Shown here in pieces: positions 35,909 through 40,173 of a stretch of 40,173 nt of DNA. The stretch covers positions 1 to 40,173 of the forward strand of contig JAHDCO010000037.1 in assembly GCA_020629835.1 (NCBI GenBank). Direction: 5' to 3'. The stretch is from Granulosicoccaceae bacterium. GTDB taxonomy: Bacteria; Pseudomonadota; Gammaproteobacteria; Granulosicoccales; Granulosicoccaceae. Both the position numbers and the translations under genes were made by a program. The notes beneath the pieces are model-generated. The model made no database searches. It was not told the origin of the DNA and was given only the letters and a program-made list of their open reading frames with translations. Numbering within the stretch: the first letter of the stretch is position 1; the number at the start of each line of letters is the position of its first letter.

Positions 35909-36256
35909 CCATTAAGAACCACGGTTTGATTTAACCAACTCCCCCCTACGTCAAGGGCAGCTATCGCCCATCTATCGCTGCCGCCTGTTCGTTTTGTTTT
36001 TAGAGCCATGTCTTACGCTATTGAGCGAACCACTCAGCGCTCGGGCTCTGTTATTGAAATCACACTTCTGCACCGCCGGTGAATAAAACTGCACAAATGG
36101 CCTAGTGCTTGCCACCAATACCGTTTTGTCGATGTGTGCCTGGCAACAAATTGACAGGATATGTCGGTCTTTACGTGGTTTTTTCGAGCATATCGGTCGT
36201 TGGTTCGAACGTTAGACCTTGAAGAATCCCAGTTTTAAGATTTTCAAGGTTTGTGT
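35909..36256 (+). promoter_or_regulatory. Long leader region of the giant secreted-protein gene
   Basis: A 348-nt gap with no gene found. It holds a C-run (CCCCCC near 35941), several short inverted stretches, and an isolated TTGACA at 36151-36156 that lacks a matching -10 at usual spacing. The last 41 nt form the hairpin listed separately. I looked for the conserved GEMM (c-di-GMP) riboswitch core by eye and did not find it. Confidence 0.5.
36216..36250 (+). promoter_or_regulatory. Hairpin enclosing the Shine-Dalgarno of the giant secreted protein
   Basis: ACCTTGAAGAATC (36216-36228) pairs with GATTTTCAAGGT (36239-36250), giving 12 base pairs with a single bulged G at 36224 and a 10-nt loop. 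The Shine-Dalgarno AAGG (36246-36249), 7 nt before the ATG at 36257, is within the 3' arm. Formation would block initiation, as in RNA thermometers or ligand-controlled leaders. Confidence 0.65.
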
Positions 36257-39200
36257 ATGTTGAGTAGAACTTTAGCGGCTAATCACGGCACCCACGCATT
36301 CAGGCTCAGGATGGCAAGTGCATACGTTCACCGTATGCTGCTTATAGCTTTTGCGCTGCTGCTGTTTTGGTTAAGCCCATCTGCCATTGCACAAACAATT
36401 GGAGTAGGACCATTTGGTCCCGGCGTTACAACCGGAACGCCGCCATTTAATACCACTGGAATCTGTGGTGATGCCGGTGATGATTGCGGGTTATCCGACA
36501 ACCGCATTCGAACGGTCGATACTCAAACGCATCTGTACTCTATCGTGATGTCGGGCATACCCGCTGGGCAACCGCCGATTGAGTCGGTGATTTACGAACA
36601 GACGCTCTATCCGAGTGCTAATGCTGTTTTAGCGTTCGACGCGATCCCACCGATTTGTTTACCGCCACCTCAGGGAACAGGCGGTCCTTCACCCGTATCG
36701 AACATTACAAATAACCCGGATGGCAGCATCACCTTGATGTGTAATTTGGGGTCTATGGCTAATGGCGATCAAAAGTCGTTTTCGTTATCGTTTTCACCAT
36801 CCTCAGATTCGTTAAACGGAGCGACTTTTACCACGTCAGGCAAGTCTTACGGGTTGGATGAAAACGGGGTCAAAGTTATCCCGGACGCACCCTATGACGA
36901 CGGCGTTACCTATGAAATTTCTGCAGCGCCTGCCTGGGATCTAATCGGTAACAGGATCAATATGTACCGCGGTGGTGTTACTAATCACGATATGGGTACA
37001 GGGCGTGGTTCTGAGCCAGGTTTTTACGTATGGACAACCGCACATCTAGCCGCTGACTCAGCACGGGCAGGGAAAGGTTTATCGCCACTGTCTAACTCAT
37101 TTACATTCGACTTGGACTTGGATATCACCGGCAGTGATGGGGTTACCCCTTTTGCAACGGAGTATGCAATTAGAGAATGTCGGCCCAATCCCACTGCGTG
37201 GGGCAATACGGTTTGGGGCACCGAAACTTACGCGGGAACTTATCCAATTGAAACCAAAGTTGTCAATTCGGGTACCTGTGTTGTTTCTGGTGATTCAACC
37301 AATGGTTTTTCGTTAACCATAAATAATGCCGACACAAGCGGAACGCGTTTCCCAACAGAAACCATTGGCGGAACTTCGCTGGCAAACGGTCCTTTCTTCG
37401 CGACATCTCATCGAATACAGTTGTTTTTTCCGTTCTCAGAGATTGACAGGGAAGACGCTACACCCGATTCTGGTTCAATAAAAGCCAATTTATGTTTGGC
37501 TAATTTTGATCCAAGCGATGACCAAGGTAACTCGAACTACGCAAGTGGGCTAGAACCCGGCCACAACGGATCAGCGATGCCTGATGGCGGAGCCAGCAAT
37601 AACTGCAACGGTCCGCTGACACTGGAACTGTTGGTCACCGGTAGCTTTAGCCAAAGGCATCTGGCATATATGACGCCAGCATTCGGGTACAGCTATACCC
37701 CATTGATGACCAACTATCATACTGGGGACGGGGTGGTTGAACCGACCTCAGCCTGGGGTGCCTTAACCATAGTTACTAACGCAGGTAGCGCTTCCTGGGA
37801 CAACACGCTTGCGTGCTCCACGTTCGATAACTCTACGCAAACACTCACCGATGCGGGCAATATCAGTTATACGCCTGGTGGCTATGCTTTTATCAGGCCG
37901 GTAGGGGGTTTAAACCTAGCAGAGTGGGATGTCGAATACGCCAGCATTGCATATCCAAACGTTGATCCATTAGACGGGGACAACGATGGTAATCCAGACT
38001 TTAATCCGGCAACGGGTCGTTACGAAGGCGACTGGTCTGAAATCAATAACATTCGATGTGATGCGCCGGGTGTTGTTTGGAGTGCAGATCCGAGTGTTAT
38101 CGGAATCGACAACGTAAACGCCGTTCGTGCCATACCCAAAAATCCCTCAACAACATTGGATGCAGGTCACCAAATATGGCTTGTTGTGCCCTTGGAGGCT
38201 CGGTCTGATTTTTACGGTGGGCCCTACGCTGGCACGCCGATTCCTCCGGGTACGGTGATGCCCACATTCGGTAATGCCCGATCTGATCAGGTATGGCTGA
38301 CAGGGTTTAACAACATTTATCAACCGGCACCCGAGTCAACTGACTCCCACGGCGATAGGGTAACGTTCAGTCGGGTTGCCTTGGATACATCTAAGTCCAC
38401 TGTGTCACCAGCTGCGGCAGCGGGTGTGTCTACCTCCACGTTAGCCGGTAATGACATCGTTTGGTCTATTCAGCCCACGGTGGCTTCTGTTTTACCCGCC
38501 GGTGGAACGGCTACCTCGCTAGAGATCATTGACGTATTACCGCCAGAGCTTTATTACGATCAGACGTGTACGGTTAATACACCGAACGGCACAACACCCA
38601 CACAGGTTCTGTACAACACGCCAAGTCAAGGGCAAACCACTCTGAAGTGGACATTGGGTGACGTACATTCCACTGATGTCATTAATGAGCTGATTTACTG
38701 TACTAATTCAGAAGTTACCGCCCCTGATGGCACGCAGGTTACGAACATCTCCTATGCAACCGCAAGCAATGCCGTTCGCTCAGCAGATAACTTGCAAACG
38801 GTTATCCTGGGGCAAGCGGGTGCTATGGGTGCAGGCGCGCGCCTGGACGTACCGGTTGATCTGGTTGACGACACGCAGGAACATACGTTGGTGTGGTCGA
38901 ACTTTGCCACCGCGATCGGTATTAACAACCCAACGATGGTTAATGTGTTGCCGCATAACGGTGACGACTCAGGATTATCCCAGCGACTACCGGCGTCTGA
39001 TTTCTCAGGCACCTTGACGTTAACCGGGCCCGCCACCGATACCTGGCGTGATGGTTCCGTACCCGGCGGTGGGGATCCCTTCCCAACCATCGGTACGCTG
39101 TATTACTCGGCGGATGCACCGAACACCATCAATCACAACCCCGACGACAACGTCAGTAACTGGTGTGAATGGAACGGCTCAGCGTTTGTTCCCGAAGTCG

Positions 39201-40173
39201 GCGGTATGAGCTGCCCGGTTGCCTGGGGCGATGTGACCGCGATTAAACACGTATCGAACTACGAGCTGGCACCCAGCCCCAGTGTTCGACAGGCGGTGCA
39301 CTTAACCTACACCCTGCAAGCCTCAGGTAACGAACCCGGTGATCAGTACGTCAACCTGTTTGGCGTGGACTCGACCGATTTACCGGCTGCGCAGTATGTT
39401 AAGTCGAACCGCTCGATTTTAAAGATTGCCTCGCATTCGATTGGTGAACTGATCTTCGCCGATATGGACGGCGACGGCCGCTACGATGAAAGCGTTGATC
39501 AGTTGGTGCCGAACGGTTTAACCGTAGAACTGCGCGATGCAAATACCGATGCGTTAATCGACTCAACGGTTACCACTAACGGAACGTATCTGTTCGATCA
39601 ACAAGCCCCGGGCGACTACTACGTACAGATTCCCGCATCGTTGTTTCAATCCGGTGGCTACTTAGCCGATTGGACGGCAGCGCCGGGTGGCGTGAGTGCG
39701 GACAATGACGTGAACCACGAGGTGGATCACAACGGTTTGATCATCGGTTCGTTAACCGCGAACGGTGTACGAAGCGATACGGTCACCTTATCCGCCACGG
39801 TACCGATAGCCGGAGCCGCCCCGTCTGGTGATGAACCGATTGGCGATAACATCCTTCCAATCGCCGATGTAAACACCGATGACAGTTTCTCAAACCTAAC
39901 GATCGATATCGGTTTGATCGCAGGCGATGGTGATAACGATGGCATATCGGACATCATTGAAATTGGCAGCGTGGGTTTTGGAACGCCGCTCGACACCGAT
40001 AACGATGGAATCCTGGATTACCTGGACCGTGACTCAGACGGTGACGGCATACCCGATACCATGGAGTCGAACGGTAACCCGAACACCGACAGCGATAACG
40101 ACGGTGTGCCCGATTACCTGGACATCGACTCAGACAACGATGGTATTGCCGATGTGGTTGAGTCGAACTCCAA
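36257..40173 (+). CDS. Giant secreted multidomain protein with SdrD-B-like domain and TSP3 calcium repeats, 3' end outside window
   Basis: One frame without a stop runs from the ATG at 36257 to the right edge, at least 1305 residues. The start has AAGG 7 nt upstream. A long signal peptide (polar n-region, core MLLIAFALLLFWLSPSAIA) ends near Ala45. Residues about 46-700 are unassigned, Gly/Asn/Thr-rich and beta-like with paired Cys. Residues 700-1050 include DUF11-like stretches (e.g. LEIIDVLPPELYYD). From residue 1062 an SdrD-B/Cna-B-like domain begins (IGELIFADMDGDGRYDESVD, then APGDYYVQIPASLF). From residue 1223 Asp-rich TSP3-type repeats start (DGDNDGISD, DTDNDGILD, DSDGDGIPD). This build suits a calcium-stabilised surface adhesin or matrix protein. 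The anchor or secretion signal would be beyond the window. Specific function unknown. Confidence 0.85.
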   Translation, partial: MLSRTLAANHGTHAFRLRMASAYVHRMLLIAFALLLFWLSPSAIAQTIGVGPFGPGVTTGTPPFNTTGICGDAGDDCGLSDNRIRTVDTQTHLYSIVMSGIPAGQPPIESVIYEQTLYPSANAVLAFDAIPPICLPPPQGTGGPSPVSNITNNPDGSITLMCNLGSMANGDQKSFSLSFSPSSDSLNGATFTTSGKSYGLDENGVKVIPDAPYDDGVTYEISAAPAWDLIGNRINMYRGGVTNHDMGTGRGSEPGFYVWTTAHLAADSARAGKGLSPLSNSFTFDLDLDITGSDGVTPFATEYAIRECRPNPTAWGNTVWGTETYAGTYPIETKVVNSGTCVVSGDSTNGFSLTINNADTSGTRFPTETIGGTSLANGPFFATSHRIQLFFPFSEIDREDATPDSGSIKANLCLANFDPSDDQGNSNYASGLEPGHNGSAMPDGGASNNCNGPLTLELLVTGSFSQRHLAYMTPAFGYSYTPLMTNYHTGDGVVEPTSAWGALTIVTNAGSASWDNTLACSTFDNSTQTLTDAGNISYTPGGYAFIRPVGGLNLAEWDVEYASIAYPNVDPLDGDNDGNPDFNPATGRYEGDWSEINNIRCDAPGVVWSADPSVIGIDNVNAVRAIPKNPSTTLDAGHQIWLVVPLEARSDFYGGPYAGTPIPPGTVMPTFGNARSDQVWLTGFNNIYQPAPESTDSHGDRVTFSRVALDTSKSTVSPAAAAGVSTSTLAGNDIVWSIQPTVASVLPAGGTATSLEIIDVLPPELYYDQTCTVNTPNGTTPTQVLYNTPSQGQTTLKWTLGDVHSTDVINELIYCTNSEVTAPDGTQVTNISYATASNAVRSADNLQTVILGQAGAMGAGARLDVPVDLVDDTQEHTLVWSNFATAIGINNPTMVNVLPHNGDDSGLSQRLPASDFSGTLTLTGPATDTWRDGSVPGGGDPFPTIGTLYYSADAPNTINHNPDDNVSNWCEWNGSAFVPEVGGMSCPVAWGDVTAIKHVSNYELAPSPSVRQAVHLTYTLQASGNEPGDQYVNLFGVDSTDLPAAQYVKSNRSILKIASHSIGELIFADMDGDGRYDESVDQLVPNGLTVELRDANTDALIDSTVTTNGTYLFDQQAPGDYYVQIPASLFQSGGYLADWTAAPGGVSADNDVNHEVDHNGLIIGSLTANGVRSDTVTLSATVPIAGAAPSGDEPIGDNILPIADVNTDDSFSNLTIDIGLIAGDGDNDGISDIIEIGSVGFGTPLDTDNDGILDYLDRDSDGDGIPDTMESNGNPNTDSDNDGVPDYLDIDSDNDGIADVVESNS
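39440..39680 (+). other. SdrD-B / Cna-B-like domain region
   Basis: Residues 1062-1142 of the giant protein follow the SdrD-B pattern: IGELIFADMDGDGRYDE (first strand with a calcium-type Asp loop), LVPNGLTVELRDANTD, STVTTNGTYLFDQQAPGDYYV. In staphylococcal and many Gram-negative surface proteins such domains form rigid, calcium-bound stalks. Confidence 0.7.
40016..40173 (+). repeat. 96-nt (32-residue) tandem repeat of TSP3-type calcium-binding sequence
   Basis: A unit starting GATTACCTGGAC at 40016 recurs at 40112, giving a 96-nt period. Both copies encode DYLD-x-DSD-x-DGI followed by an ESN segment, and share ACTCAGAC and GAGTCGAAC blocks at DNA level. Looser relatives (GATAACGATGG) occur from 39932. 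The second copy is cut by the window edge, so the array probably continues. Confidence 0.75.

Noticed and set aside
36151-36179. TTGACA as -35 of a promoter for the giant gene
   Set aside because: At 16-18 nt spacing the downstream sequence (ACGTGG or CGTGGT) is unlike a -10 box.
35909-36256. c-di-GMP riboswitch in the giant-gene leader
   Set aside because: Attractive because of the PilZ-like neighbour, but the conserved GEMM core and tetraloop-receptor pattern are not visible. A covariance-model search would settle it.
36257-40173. Apparent change in base composition along the giant gene
   Set aside because: Hand counts in sample 60-nt lines (40% and 50% in the first half, 52% and 43% near the end) overlap, so a shift is not supported.

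Overview
The window is a chromosomal segment of a Gram-negative bacterium, most likely a marine or aquatic gammaproteobacterium. The main support is the conserved run rpsB-tsf-pyrH-frr-uppS-cdsA-dxr-rseP-bamA-skp-lpxD-fabZ-lpxA, with glnD and map divergent from rpsB. A secreted chitobiase-type enzyme and a GlyGly-CTERM-like surface or secreted protease point to a particle- or chitin-associated lifestyle. I cannot name the genus from sequence alone. I see no insertion sequence, phage gene, CRISPR array or integrase.

Layout. 1-1.9 kb (+): the 3' end of a ppiD-like foldase, a glutathione S-transferase-like protein and mscL. 1.9-7.5 kb (-): an operon-like run map-glnD-dapE-fabI, closed by a strong terminator abutting mscL. 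7.5-20.3 kb (+): the translation and envelope cluster. It starts with ribosomal protein S2, EF-Ts, UMP kinase and ribosome recycling factor. It continues with undecaprenyl-PP synthase, CDP-DAG synthase, DXP reductoisomerase, RseP, BamA, Skp and the first lipid A enzymes. 20.3-25.4 kb (-): an astacin protease, a sugar aminotransferase, lpxB and a BenE-family transporter. Here lpxB is not downstream of lpxA but converges on it, with the transporter between them.

25.6-32.1 kb is a mixed accessory stretch: an MFS transporter (+), a large GH20 lipoprotein (-), a DMT exporter (+) and an M42-like aminopeptidase (+). 32.2-35.0 kb (-) holds a FAS1 protein, a DUF4198 protein and a HupE/UreJ protein, the last two suggesting metal uptake. 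A tRNA-Arg(CCT) (-) and a PilZ-like protein (+) follow.

From 36257 to the right edge there is one uninterrupted open frame of at least 1305 codons. It encodes a giant secreted protein with a signal peptide, beta-rich extracellular domains, an SdrD-B-like domain and the start of an Asp-rich, calcium-binding TSP3-type repeat array with a 96-nt period. Its Shine-Dalgarno lies inside a 12-bp hairpin. This gene and its leader are the most interesting part of the window, followed by the rearranged lpxB locus.
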